In this document: one piece after another, positions 46,986-55,104 of the stretch
Numbering within the stretch: position 1 is the stretch's first letter
How the letters are laid out: each line of letters starts with the position of its first letter
Assembly: GCF_001426905.1 (NCBI RefSeq)
Contig: NZ_LMFQ01000007.1
Span: forward strand, 27,235 to 91,234
From: Caulobacter sp. Root1455
GTDB taxonomy: Bacteria > Pseudomonadota > Alphaproteobacteria > Caulobacterales > Caulobacteraceae
DNA: 64,000 bases
Direction: 5' to 3'
Notes under the pieces: generated by a model
What the model was told of the DNA's origin: nothing
Databases searched by the model: none
The model's input: the letters and a program-made list of their open reading frames with translations, nothing else
Made by a program: the position numbers and the translations under genes

Positions 46986-47931
46986 AGAACAGAACCCCCT
47001 TCTCCAGCATCCCATGCACCCCCTTCTCGCCGTTGACCGTCTGGGTCACGCGGAAGTCCACCGCCAGCGAACAGAACTGGTAAGCCTGCACCCGGCTCAG
47101 CGACGAGCGCGAGACGATCAGGTCGATCATTCCCCGCAGGGCCTGTTTCATCGCCAGGTCCAGGTCCTCGTTGAAGCCCAGCGTCAGGTAGTGGGTCGGG
47201 CTCTCGGCGCTCGGCCAGGTGCGGACCCCGACGTGGGCGGCCTTGTGCAGCACGAAGGTGAAGGTCCCGGTCAGGCCCATTTCCAGGGCGTTGACGCAAA
47301 CCTCGCCGTCGCCCTGGCGGCCATGGCCGTCGCCGGCGCTGAAGTTCGCGCCCGGAACCCAGACCGGCAGGAACAGGGTCGAGCCCGCGACCAGCTCCTT
47401 GCAGTCCATGTTGCCGCCGTGCTCGCGCGGCTCGCGGCTGGACAGGCGGCCGTAGCGGGCCGGTGGGGCGACGCCGGTGGTGCCGAAGAACGGCCGCAGC
47501 GGCAGGGTCGGCCCCCAGGCCGGCTTGCAGGTTCCCGCCGCGGCGTCGACGGCGATGTGGCTGACATAGCGCTCGGGAAACTCGTCCGGCAGGGTCCCGG
47601 CCAACGGCCGGACAGCGCAATAGCCCCAAGTGTTGTTGGGCTCGATGGCCTCGATCCGCACCTCCAGGGTGTCGCCCGGCTCCGCGCCGGCGATCGCCAC
47701 CGGGCCGGTCAGGATGTGCGGCCCGATGCGCTCGAGCCGGGCGTCGTGGATCGCCCGCAGGGCGGGCGGGATGGCCAGTCCCGCGTCCGGGCCCGGCATG
47801 ACCTCGGGGCCGCCAGACACGCAGTCGATCACCACGGTGTCGCCGGGCGCGACCGTCAGCACCGGGTCGAAGGCGGCGTCGAAGATCCCGAAGCGCACCG
47901 TGTCCGGGGCCGAGGCCAGGTGATGCCGCAT
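46984..47931 (-). CDS. Acetamidase/formamidase family protein
   Basis: This 315-residue FmdA/AmdA-type amidase hydrolyses short amides to ammonia. Typical segments are VAPGDTVVIDCVSGGPEVMP, GPHILTGPVAI, GEVCVNALEMGLTGTF and CSLAVDFRVTQTVNG. No nearby formamide source is obvious, so a role on an amide from oxalurate or oxamate breakdown is an attractive but unproven idea. It is divergent from hpxX and convergent with the TetR gene across an R2 repeat. Confidence 0.87.
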   Translation of the reverse strand: MRHHLASAPDTVRFGIFDAAFDPVLTVAPGDTVVIDCVSGGPEVMPGPDAGLAIPPALRAIHDARLERIGPHILTGPVAIAGAEPGDTLEVRIEAIEPNNTWGYCAVRPLAGTLPDEFPERYVSHIAVDAAAGTCKPAWGPTLPLRPFFGTTGVAPPARYGRLSSREPREHGGNMDCKELVAGSTLFLPVWVPGANFSAGDGHGRQGDGEVCVNALEMGLTGTFTFVLHKAAHVGVRTWPSAESPTHYLTLGFNEDLDLAMKQALRGMIDLIVSRSSLSRVQAYQFCSLAVDFRVTQTVNGEKGVHGMLEKGVLF

Positions 47932-48118
47932 GAAGTAAGCCCTCTATTACCAGGGCTCAGTTGGCGCGCGGCGGCCGCCCCACCCTAGTCTCGACCGCCG
48001 CGCGGCGGGGCGAAGCGCGCCGGCGCCCATCCGACGGGCAGAGCGGCCGCCGGGATGGCGCGGACGTGGGCGTCGGCGCGTTCGAGGCCTATGGTGCTGG
48101 CGGCGACCGCACATCCCG

Positions 48119-48145
48119 GTTATGAAGAAATTTCTTACTTGTGGA
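48119..48145. promoter_or_regulatory. Candidate purine-locus operator, site D
   Basis: A perfect 12-bp palindrome AAGAAATTTCTT (48125-48136) continues into ACTTG, giving ATTTCTTACTTG, the variant of the half-site seen at sites A-C. It lies between the divergent formamidase and hpxX genes, 11 bases before the hpxX ATG, and could control both. A weaker match, GAAGTAAG, lies right at the formamidase start (47932-47940). Confidence 0.5.
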
Positions 48146-48155
48146 GCTCGTCCGC

Positions 48156-48374
48156 ATGGCGACCGATCCGGCGCTCGCAGCGTTCCTGGCCCTCGACGAC
48201 GACACGGTCGCCGCCTATGCGGACGCCCGGGCCGAAGCGCTGGGCCTGGCCCTGCCGCCGGAGACCCGGGCCGGCGTTGTCGAGAACCTGGCCCTGCTGC
48301 GCCGCCAGGCCGCGACGTTCATGGCCGCCCTCGACGACACCGCCCCGCCGGCGCCCGAAGTGTTCGAGCCATGA
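48156..48374 (+). CDS. hpxX: HpxX/AtzG-like small subunit (DUF4089)
   Basis: This 72-residue protein, nearly all helix, fits the DUF4089 family. AtzG and HpxX of this family pair with an amidase partner as a small stabilising subunit. Here the amidase gene follows with a 4-base overlap, the same order as in hpxXY of Klebsiella and atzGE of Pseudomonas. The ATG at 48156 follows GGAG. The hpx name is given because of the purine context rather than sequence alone. Confidence 0.75.
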   Translation: MATDPALAAFLALDDDTVAAYADARAEALGLALPPETRAGVVENLALLRRQAATFMAALDDTAPPAPEVFEP

Positions 48375-49768
48375 GCGCCGCCGATTTCCGCTCGGCCCTG
48401 GCGGTCGTCGGCGACATCCAGCGCGGCAAGACCACCGCCCGTTCCGAAACCGAAGCCGCGCTCGCCCGCGCGAAGAGCGACCCGTTCAACGCCTACACCG
48501 CCGTCTTCGCCGAGCGCGCCCTGGTTCAGGCCGAGGCCATCGACGCCGACCTCGCCGCCGACCGTCCGGTCGGTCCGCTGGCCGGCGTCCCCTTCGCCGT
48601 GAAGAACCTGTTCGACGTCGAGGGCGTGACCACCATCGCCGGGTCCAGGATCCGCCGCGACGCGCCCCCCGCCGCCCACGACGCCACCGCCGTCCAGCGC
48701 CTGACCGCCGCCGGGGCGGTGCTGATCGGCGCGCTGAACATGGACGAGTTCGCCTACGGCTTCGTCACCGAGAACGCCCACGACGGTCCGACCCGCAATC
48801 CGCACGACCCGACCCGCATCGCCGGCGGCTCATCCGGCGGTTCAGCCGCGGCGGTCGGCGGCGGCCTGGTCCCCCTGGCCCTGGGCTCGGACACCAACGG
48901 CTCGATCCGCATCCCAGCCAGCCTGTGCGGGGTGTTCGGTCTGAAGCCCACCCTGGGCCGCCTGTCGCGCCAGGGCGCCTTTCCCTTTGTCGAGAGCCTG
49001 GACCATGTGGGGCCGTTCGCCCGCTCGGTCGCCGACCTGGCCCTCGCCTACGACCTGATGCAGGGCCCGGATCCCTTGGATCCGCTCTGCCGTCGGCCCG
49101 TCGAACCAGCCGCCCCTCGCCTGCAAGCCATCGCCGACGGTCCTCTCCGCGTCGGCGTGCTGGGCGGCTGGTTCGCGCAGGGCGCCTTTCCCGAGGTGTT
49201 GGAGGCGCTGGAGATCGTCGCCGACGCCCTGCAGGCTAGGCGCGGCGTCGAACTGCCTGGCGCCGAGCTGGCCCGCGCCGCCGCCTTCTGTCTGACCCCG
49301 ATCGAAGCCGCCCATCTGCACTGGCCCGACCTGAAGACCCGGCCCCTGGACTACGATCCCGCCGTCCGCGACCGTCTGCTGGCCGGCGCGCTGACGCCTG
49401 ACGCCGTCGCCGAAGCGGCCCGCCGCTATCGCCCGGTGTTCCGAGACGCCGTGCGCGGCGTGTTCGAGGATTTCGACGTGCTGCTGGCCCCGGCCTCGGT
49501 CTGCCCCGCGCCGGGCATCGGCCAGACGACCATGGAGATGGACGGCCAGCAGGTATCGGTGCGCAAGAACCTCGGCGCCTACACCCAGCCCATCAGCTAC
49601 GTCGGCCTGCCGGTTGTCGCCGCGCCGGTCAACCGGCCAGGCAAGCCGCCGATCGGGGTGCAGATCATCGCCCCGGCCTGGCGCGAGGACCTGGCCCTGG
49701 CCGCCGCCCTGCGCCTGGAGCGGGCCGGCCTCGTCGCCGCCCACAGGCCTCCGGAGGCGCATGCATGA
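48371..49768 (+). CDS. hpxY: AtzE/HpxY-like amidase, probable oxalurate-pathway amidohydrolase
   Basis: This 465-residue amidase-signature enzyme has the Ser-cisSer-Lys triad: Lys in FAVKNLFDVEG near 74, cis-Ser in GGSSGGSAAAV, and nucleophile Ser in GSDTNGSIRIPAS. AtzE homologues deaminate carboxybiuret; HpxY homologues belong to oxalurate use in purine catabolism. The neighbours here are purine genes and HpxX- and HpxZ-like proteins, so the oxalurate route is more likely. It overlaps the flanking genes by 4 bases on each side. The exact substrate is inferred. Confidence 0.8.
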   Translation: MSAADFRSALAVVGDIQRGKTTARSETEAALARAKSDPFNAYTAVFAERALVQAEAIDADLAADRPVGPLAGVPFAVKNLFDVEGVTTIAGSRIRRDAPPAAHDATAVQRLTAAGAVLIGALNMDEFAYGFVTENAHDGPTRNPHDPTRIAGGSSGGSAAAVGGGLVPLALGSDTNGSIRIPASLCGVFGLKPTLGRLSRQGAFPFVESLDHVGPFARSVADLALAYDLMQGPDPLDPLCRRPVEPAAPRLQAIADGPLRVGVLGGWFAQGAFPEVLEALEIVADALQARRGVELPGAELARAAAFCLTPIEAAHLHWPDLKTRPLDYDPAVRDRLLAGALTPDAVAEAARRYRPVFRDAVRGVFEDFDVLLAPASVCPAPGIGQTTMEMDGQQVSVRKNLGAYTQPISYVGLPVVAAPVNRPGKPPIGVQIIAPAWREDLALAAALRLERAGLVAAHRPPEAHA

Positions 49769-50166
49769 TCGTCAACGAACCCGACGTGCTGGCCGAGGTG
49801 ACCGCCGCGGTCGACGCCTACGAGACCGCGCTGATGACCAATGACGTCGAGGCGCTGGACGGCTTCTTCCGCGACGCGCCCGAAACCGTGCGCTACGGCG
49901 TGGCCGAGAACCTCTATGGATTCGAGGCGATCGCGGCCTTTCGAATCGGCCGCTCGGGCGGCTCGCCGCCGAGGTCGCGCCTAAGGACGGAAATCACCAC
50001 GTTTGGGCGGGATTTCGCGATCGCCAACGTCGAATTCCTCCGCGAAGGGGCAAAACGTCCCGGCCGCCAAAGCCAGGTTTGGATCCGCACCGAAACCGGT
50101 TGGAAAGTCGTCTCGGCCCACGTCTCGTTCCTGCAGGACGGCGCCGATCAACGCCTTGCGCCGTAA
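49765..50166 (+). CDS. hpxZ: HpxZ/AtzH-like protein (DUF3225)
   Basis: This 133-residue protein of the SnoaL-like/DUF3225 family has YETALMTNDVEALDGFFRD, then VRYGVAENLYGFEAI, and a C-terminal QVWIRTETGWKVVSAHVS. AtzH homologues are cone-fold enzymes or accessory factors found with AtzEG; HpxZ is the counterpart in purine loci. It overlaps hpxY by 4 bases and ends a three-gene unit. Site B follows 26 bases later. Confidence 0.78.
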   Translation: MIVNEPDVLAEVTAAVDAYETALMTNDVEALDGFFRDAPETVRYGVAENLYGFEAIAAFRIGRSGGSPPRSRLRTEITTFGRDFAIANVEFLREGAKRPGRQSQVWIRTETGWKVVSAHVSFLQDGADQRLAP

Positions 50167-50191
50167 GCGATCGACCGTCCGCGCCATGACA

Positions 50192-50215
50192 ATAAGTAAT
50201 AAATCCCTGACTTAT
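50192..50215. promoter_or_regulatory. Candidate purine-locus operator, site B
   Basis: ATAAGT and ACTTAT are 6-bp inverted arms with 12 bases between, the same TAAGT-N12-ACTTA layout as site A. On the minus strand it contains ATTTATTACTTA, matching the shared half-site. It lies about 170 bases upstream of the TonB-dependent receptor start. Confidence 0.6.
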
Positions 50216-50381
50216 GATCTGCTTTTGAGCAGTCCCGTCGCGGCGTGGTCAAATAGTAACATCCAGAGCAAAAACTTCACCCAACGGCGGTCGATACGTC
50301 ATCAAACCTTTGGATTCGCCTCGTTCATTGTGCATTGCACCCTTAAGCGTCGGGCCGCCGACGCATGAAGGGGATACTTCA

Positions 50382-52559
50382 ATGACCACCGCCACCAAGC
50401 TGCGCAGCCGCCTCCATCGCGGCGCCGCCCTCACCGCCCTGGCCCTCGCCGTCGGCGTCGCCGTCCCGGCCTTCGCCCAGGAAACGCCCACCGCGCTCGG
50501 CGATGTGATCGTCACCGCCCAGAAGCGCTCGGAAAACATCCAGGAAGTGCCGGTCTCGGTCGCCACCATGGGCGGCGAGAAGCTGGACGCCCTGTTCGCC
50601 GGCGGCGAGGACGTGCTGGCCCTGTCGAGCCGCGTGCCCGGCCTGTTCGTCGAAAGCTCCAACGGCCGCGCCGCGCCGCGCTTCTACATCCGCGGCCTGG
50701 GCAACACCGACTTCGACCTGGCCGCCTCGCAGCCGGTCTCGGTGATCATGGACGACGTGGTCATGGAAAACGTCGTGCTGAAGAGCACGCCGATCTTCGA
50801 CGTCGAGCAGGTTGAAGTGCTGCGCGGCCCGCAAGGCACGCTGTTCGGCCGCAACACCACCGCCGGCATCGTCAAGTTCGACAGCGTCAAGCCGAGCCAG
50901 ACCTTCAAGGCCAACGGCACGGTGACCTACGGCTCGTACGGTTCGTGGACCGCCGAAGGCGGCGTCGGCGGCCCGCTGGTCGAAGGCAAGCTGGCCGGCC
51001 GGATCGCCGTTCTGGGCCAGCACCGCGACAACTACATCGACAACACCTTCACCCACGAGAAGGACGCGATGGGGGGCTACGACGAGTACGCCATCCGCGG
51101 CCAACTGCTGTGGACCCCGACCGAGGACCTCAGCGTCCTGCTGAACGCCCACAACCGCTCGCTGGTCGGCACCGCCGCGATCTTCCGCGCTAACATCCTC
51201 ACGGCCGGCAGCAACAAGATCAACAGCAACTTCGACCGGGATTCCGTCTTCTACAACGGGGGCGCCAACAACCCGCAGAAGTACGACGGCAACGGCGAGT
51301 CCATTAAGGTCGACTACGACTTCGGCGGCGTGACCCTGACCTCGATCAGCGCCTACGAAACCACCAACGGCTACAGCCGCGGCGACATCGACGGCGGCGT
51401 GGCCGGCACGGGCCCGGGCTTCATCCCGTTCGACTCCGACACCCGGGACGGCATCGACGACCTGGACCAGTACACCCAGGAACTGCGCCTGGCCTCGGAC
51501 ACCGAAGGTCCGTTCAGCTGGCAAGTCGGCGGCTACTACTTCAAATCGGACTTCCTGGTGACCACCGACGCCGGCTTCAACAAGGCGACGCTGAATCACA
51601 AGAACACCGCCTGGGCCGCGTTCGGTCAGGCCGCCTATCAGGTCAACGACAAGCTGAAGGTGACCGGCGGCCTGCGCTACACCGACGACGACAAGAGCAT
51701 GACGGTCGTCGGCTCGACCGCGCCGAAAGTCTCGGTGCAGGACAGCAAGGTCTCGTGGGATCTGTCGGCGTTCTATGACGTGGCCGACGATTTCAGCCTG
51801 TACGCCCGCGCCGCCCACGGCTTCCGCGGCCCGACCATCCAGGGCCGCGACATCGTGTTCTTCAGCCCCGCTTCGGTGGCGCAGTCGGAGACGATCCAGT
51901 CGTACGAAATCGGCTTCAAGAGCGAACTGCTGGACCGCCGCGTCCGCTTCAACGGCGCGGCCTTCACCTATGAAGAAAAGAACCCGCAGTTCAGCGCCAT
52001 CGGCGGGGCCACCAACGGCACCCTGCTGATCAACGCCGACAAGGGCGAAGCCTACGGCGTCGAGTTCGACGGCGAGTTCCAGGTCACCGAGAACCTGCTG
52101 CTGACCGCCGGCTACAGCTACAACCACACCAAGATCAAGGACAAGAACCTGGCCGTGGCGGTCTGCGCCCAGTGCACGGTCACCGACCCCAAGAACGCCT
52201 CGGGTCAGGCCCTGGTCAACGGCAACCCGTTCCCGAACGCCCCGGAATACGTGCTGAACTTCACGGGTCGCTACAGCTACCCGATCGGCGACGGCGAACT
52301 GTTCGCCTACACCGACTGGTTCACCCAGGGCTACACGAACATCTTCCTCTATCAGAGCAAGGAGTTCTACTCGAAGGGCGACTTCGAAGGCGGTCTGAAG
52401 CTCGGCTACGCCAAGCAGGACGGCGCTTTCGAAATCGCCGCGTTCGCCCGCAACATCACCAACGAGGTGAACCTGCGCGGCGGCATCGACTTCAACAACC
52501 TGACCGGTTTCGTCAACGAGCCTCGGATCGTCGGCATCTCGATCAGCGCCAAGCGGTAA
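50382..52559 (+). CDS. TonB-dependent receptor, candidate purine-compound importer
   Basis: This 725-residue outer-membrane receptor has a signal peptide (about residues 1-30, ending PAFA), then a TonB-box-like TALGDVIVTAQKR, a plug domain (about 40-150, with QVEVLRGPQGTLFGRNTTAG), and a 22-strand barrel to the end. It stands inside the purine locus, with a shared operator-like site upstream. Caulobacter uses many such receptors for carbon sources. Substrate is inferred from context only. The ATG at 50382 follows AAGGGG. Confidence 0.88.
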   Translation: MTTATKLRSRLHRGAALTALALAVGVAVPAFAQETPTALGDVIVTAQKRSENIQEVPVSVATMGGEKLDALFAGGEDVLALSSRVPGLFVESSNGRAAPRFYIRGLGNTDFDLAASQPVSVIMDDVVMENVVLKSTPIFDVEQVEVLRGPQGTLFGRNTTAGIVKFDSVKPSQTFKANGTVTYGSYGSWTAEGGVGGPLVEGKLAGRIAVLGQHRDNYIDNTFTHEKDAMGGYDEYAIRGQLLWTPTEDLSVLLNAHNRSLVGTAAIFRANILTAGSNKINSNFDRDSVFYNGGANNPQKYDGNGESIKVDYDFGGVTLTSISAYETTNGYSRGDIDGGVAGTGPGFIPFDSDTRDGIDDLDQYTQELRLASDTEGPFSWQVGGYYFKSDFLVTTDAGFNKATLNHKNTAWAAFGQAAYQVNDKLKVTGGLRYTDDDKSMTVVGSTAPKVSVQDSKVSWDLSAFYDVADDFSLYARAAHGFRGPTIQGRDIVFFSPASVAQSETIQSYEIGFKSELLDRRVRFNGAAFTYEEKNPQFSAIGGATNGTLLINADKGEAYGVEFDGEFQVTENLLLTAGYSYNHTKIKDKNLAVAVCAQCTVTDPKNASGQALVNGNPFPNAPEYVLNFTGRYSYPIGDGELFAYTDWFTQGYTNIFLYQSKEFYSKGDFEGGLKLGYAKQDGAFEIAAFARNITNEVNLRGGIDFNNLTGFVNEPRIVGISISAKR

Positions 52560-52622
52560 TCTGAAACGACCCCGCCCGGCCTCACCGCCGGGCGGAACTC
52601 ACGAAGGATTGCCATCGTCCCG

Positions 52623-52652
52623 CCATGCTCCCGGTTCGCGCCGGGAGCATGG
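52623..52652 (+). terminator. Strong hairpin after the TonB receptor gene
   Basis: A perfect 12-bp stem CCATGCTCCCGG/CCGGGAGCATGG with loop TTCGCG is followed by TTCGTTTC. A weaker GC stem (CCGCCCGGC/GCCGGGCGG, 52572-52595) lies 28 bases before it. Together they would stop or slow transcription between the receptor and the nucleoside hydrolase genes. The U-run is imperfect. Confidence 0.6.
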
Positions 52653-52703
52653 TTCGTTTCGGAGGGCCTCCCCCTCCATCACACGATGAGTTAAATCCCT
52701 CGG

Positions 52704-53663
52704 ATGACGACCTCCAAAATCATCTTCGACACCGATCCCGGCATCGACGACGCCATGGCGCTTCTGTTCATCGAGGCCAGCCCCGCGCTCGACCTGGTGG
52801 CCGTGACCACGGTCTACGGCAACGCCGACATCGACATCACCACCCGCAACGCCCTCTACCTGAAGGACCGCTTCGGCCTGACGGCCCCGGTCTTCAAGGG
52901 CACGGACAAGCCGCTGACCCGGCCGCGCAATCCCTCGCCCACCTTCGTGCACGGCGAGAACGGCCTGGGCGACGTCGCGCTGACGGGCCTGGTCCCCGCC
53001 CGGCCGGAGGCCAAGCCGGCTCACCAGGCGATCATCGACCTGGCGCGCGAGAACCCCGGCGAGATCACCCTGGTCGCGGTCGGCCCGCTGACCAACCTGG
53101 CCCTGGCCCTGCGGGCCGATCCGGAAGTCGCCGCCCTGCTCAAGGCCGTGGTGATCATGGGCGGCGCGTTCGGCGTGGCCGGCAAGCCGGGCAACGTCAC
53201 GCCGGTGGCCGAGGCCAATATCTGGAACGATCCCGAGGCCGCCGACCTGGTGTTCACCGCCCCCTGGCATGTGACCGCCGTCAGCCTGGACGTCACCACC
53301 CAGGTGGTGATGACTCCCGCCTACATGGAAGCCCTGGAAGCCTCGGCCGGTCCGGCCGGCGCGTTCCTCAACGCCATTTCCAAGCCCTATGCGGCGTTCT
53401 ACGGCGGCCGCGACGGCATCGTCGGCTGCTGCGTGCACGACGCCGCGGCGGTGGCGTTCGTGATCGACCCGTCGCTGTTCGAGGTTCGCCCCGGCTCGAT
53501 CCGGGTGGTCACCGACGGCATCGCCCTGGGCCAGACCTGCCAGAAGGTCGAGGGCGAGCTGTTCGGGCCGTCGGCCTGGGACGACCAGCCCATCCAGGCG
53601 ATCACCGTGGGGGTGAAGGCCGAGGGGTTGTTGAAGTTGTACGCGGAGACGATGGGGGCTTAA
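52704..53663 (+). CDS. Nucleoside hydrolase (IunH family)
   Basis: This 319-residue Ca-dependent ribonucleoside hydrolase releases the base from purine or pyrimidine nucleosides. The signature DTDPGIDDAMAL is at about residues 9-20, a second Ca site in VVIMGGAF, and CCVHDAAAVAF near residue 240 holds the catalytic-region His-Asp. It probably feeds guanine, hypoxanthine or xanthine to the neighbouring enzymes. It is convergent with guaD across an R2 repeat. Confidence 0.92.
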   Translation: MTTSKIIFDTDPGIDDAMALLFIEASPALDLVAVTTVYGNADIDITTRNALYLKDRFGLTAPVFKGTDKPLTRPRNPSPTFVHGENGLGDVALTGLVPARPEAKPAHQAIIDLARENPGEITLVAVGPLTNLALALRADPEVAALLKAVVIMGGAFGVAGKPGNVTPVAEANIWNDPEAADLVFTAPWHVTAVSLDVTTQVVMTPAYMEALEASAGPAGAFLNAISKPYAAFYGGRDGIVGCCVHDAAAVAFVIDPSLFEVRPGSIRVVTDGIALGQTCQKVEGELFGPSAWDDQPIQAITVGVKAEGLLKLYAETMGA

Positions 53664-53669
53664 GGCAAA

Positions 53670-53808
53670 GGCCCTCCCCCTATGGGGGAGGCGATCGCGA
53701 AGCGATCGGTGGGGGGAGTTTCAGGACCGAATTTCCAAGACGCCGCCGCCTGCCGATCACTCCCCCCTCCGTCGGCTTCGCCGCCACCTCCCCCACAGGG
53801 GGGGGACC
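53670..53808. repeat. Intergenic inverted repeat, family R2 (copy 3)
   Basis: Arms CCTCCCCCTATGGGGGAGGC and CACCTCCCCCACAGGG, with inner GGCGATCGCGAAGCGATCGG and GTCGGCTTCGCCGCC, separate the convergent nucleoside hydrolase and guanine deaminase genes. The centre differs from copies 1 and 2. Confidence 0.87.
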
Positions 53809-53817
53809 TAAGAGGGC

Positions 53818-55104
53818 TCAGCGCCGATACCGCTCCACCCCGGCCACGTACGTCCGCTCCACCACGCGGTCGTCCCCCAGCACGGTCAGCGCGAACAGCC
53901 GGTCCTCGAGGCTCCGCGCCGCCGGCATCCGCCGGGCCAGCAGCGGGGTCGCCGCCAGGTCCAGCACCAGGAAGTCGGCGGTCTTGCCGCGCTCCAGACT
54001 GCCGATCTCGTCCTCCAGCCCCAGGGCCCGCGCCCCGCCCAGCGTCGCCAGGTACAGGGCGTGGAACGGGTCCAGCGCCTCGCCGCGCAGCTGGCCCACC
54101 TTGTAGGCCTCGCCCAGGGTGTGGAGGATCGAGAACGTCGTCCCCGCCCCGACGTCCGTGCCGATCCCCACCTTCACGCCGTGGGCGCAGGCGGTCTCCA
54201 GCGGAAACAGGCCCGAGCCCAGGAACAGGTTGGAGGTCGGGCAGAAGGCGATGGCCGAACCGGCATTGGCCAGCCGCTGGAACGCTTCACCCTGCAGGTG
54301 GACGCAGTGGGCGAAGACCGAGCGCTTCCCGACCAGGCCGAAGCGGTCATAGACGTCCAGATAGTCCTTCGCCTCGGGGAACAGCTTGGCGGTGTCGACG
54401 ATCTCGCGGATGTTCTCCGACAGGTGGGTCTGCATCCACACCGTCGGATGCTCGGCCAGCACCTCGCCCGCCATGGTCAGCTGTTCGTCGCTGCAGCTGA
54501 TCGCGAAGCGCGGGGTGACCGCATAGCCCAGCCGACCCTTGCCGTGCCAGTCGGCGATCAGGCTTTGCATGTCGGCGCGGCTGCTCTCGACCGTGTCGGT
54601 CAGGCCGGGCGGGGCGTTGCGGTCCATCAACGACTTGCCGGCGATCACCCGCATGTCGCGCTTCAGGGCCGCGGCGAACAGCGCCTCGACCGAGACCTTG
54701 TGCACCGAGCCGAACACCAGGGCGCTGGTCGTGCCGTTGCGCAGCAGCTCCTCGACGAAGAACTCGGCGGTCTCCTCGGCGTGGCCCTTGTCGGCGAACG
54801 CCGCCTCGGCCGGGAAGGTGTGGCGCTCCAGCCAGTCCAGCAGCTGCTCGCCGTGGGCGGCGATGATGTCGACCTGCGGGAAATGGATGTGGGTGTCGAC
54901 GAAGCCGGGGACGATCAGCTTGCCGCGCAGGTCTTCGATGGGCGTATCGCCCAGTTCGTCGGCCAGCTTGGCGTAGTCGCCGCAGGCGATGACCCGACCG
55001 TCCTCGACCAGCAGCAGGCCATCCTCGTGGAAGGCGTGCGCCTCCCCGTCCGTGGTGTTCGGGTCGTCCTCCAGGTGGAGGATCGACGCCCTATAGGCTT
55101 GCAA
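53818..55104 (-). CDS. guaD: Guanine deaminase
   Basis: This 428-residue amidohydrolase converts guanine to xanthine. Zinc ligands are in PGFVDTHIHFPQ (near 68-79), then MQTHLSEN, FAHCVHL and the Asp in GIGTDVGAG. The N-terminal AYRASILHLEDDP and the DGLLLVEDGRV segments fit guanine deaminase. A TTG start at 55104 is supported by AAGGA 8 bases upstream and overlaps the xdhC stop by 14 bases. It is the last gene of the hiuH-xdhABC-guaD unit. Confidence 0.92.
   Translation of the reverse strand: MQAYRASILHLEDDPNTTDGEAHAFHEDGLLLVEDGRVIACGDYAKLADELGDTPIEDLRGKLIVPGFVDTHIHFPQVDIIAAHGEQLLDWLERHTFPAEAAFADKGHAEETAEFFVEELLRNGTTSALVFGSVHKVSVEALFAAALKRDMRVIAGKSLMDRNAPPGLTDTVESSRADMQSLIADWHGKGRLGYAVTPRFAISCSDEQLTMAGEVLAEHPTVWMQTHLSENIREIVDTAKLFPEAKDYLDVYDRFGLVGKRSVFAHCVHLQGEAFQRLANAGSAIAFCPTSNLFLGSGLFPLETACAHGVKVGIGTDVGAGTTFSILHTLGEAYKVGQLRGEALDPFHALYLATLGGARALGLEDEIGSLERGKTADFLVLDLAATPLLARRMPAARSLEDRLFALTVLGDDRVVERTYVAGVERYRR

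Noticed and set aside
47932..47953. Possible purine element at the formamidase start (GAAGTAAG ... CTATTAC)
   Set aside because: It matches site A at about 13 of 22 positions and lacks the ACTTA arm; site D in the same region is the better candidate.
52681..52703. Possible further purine element GAGTTAAATCCCT before the nucleoside hydrolase gene
   Set aside because: It shares only AAATCCCT with site B and lacks the ACTT half; too weak to count with sites A-D.
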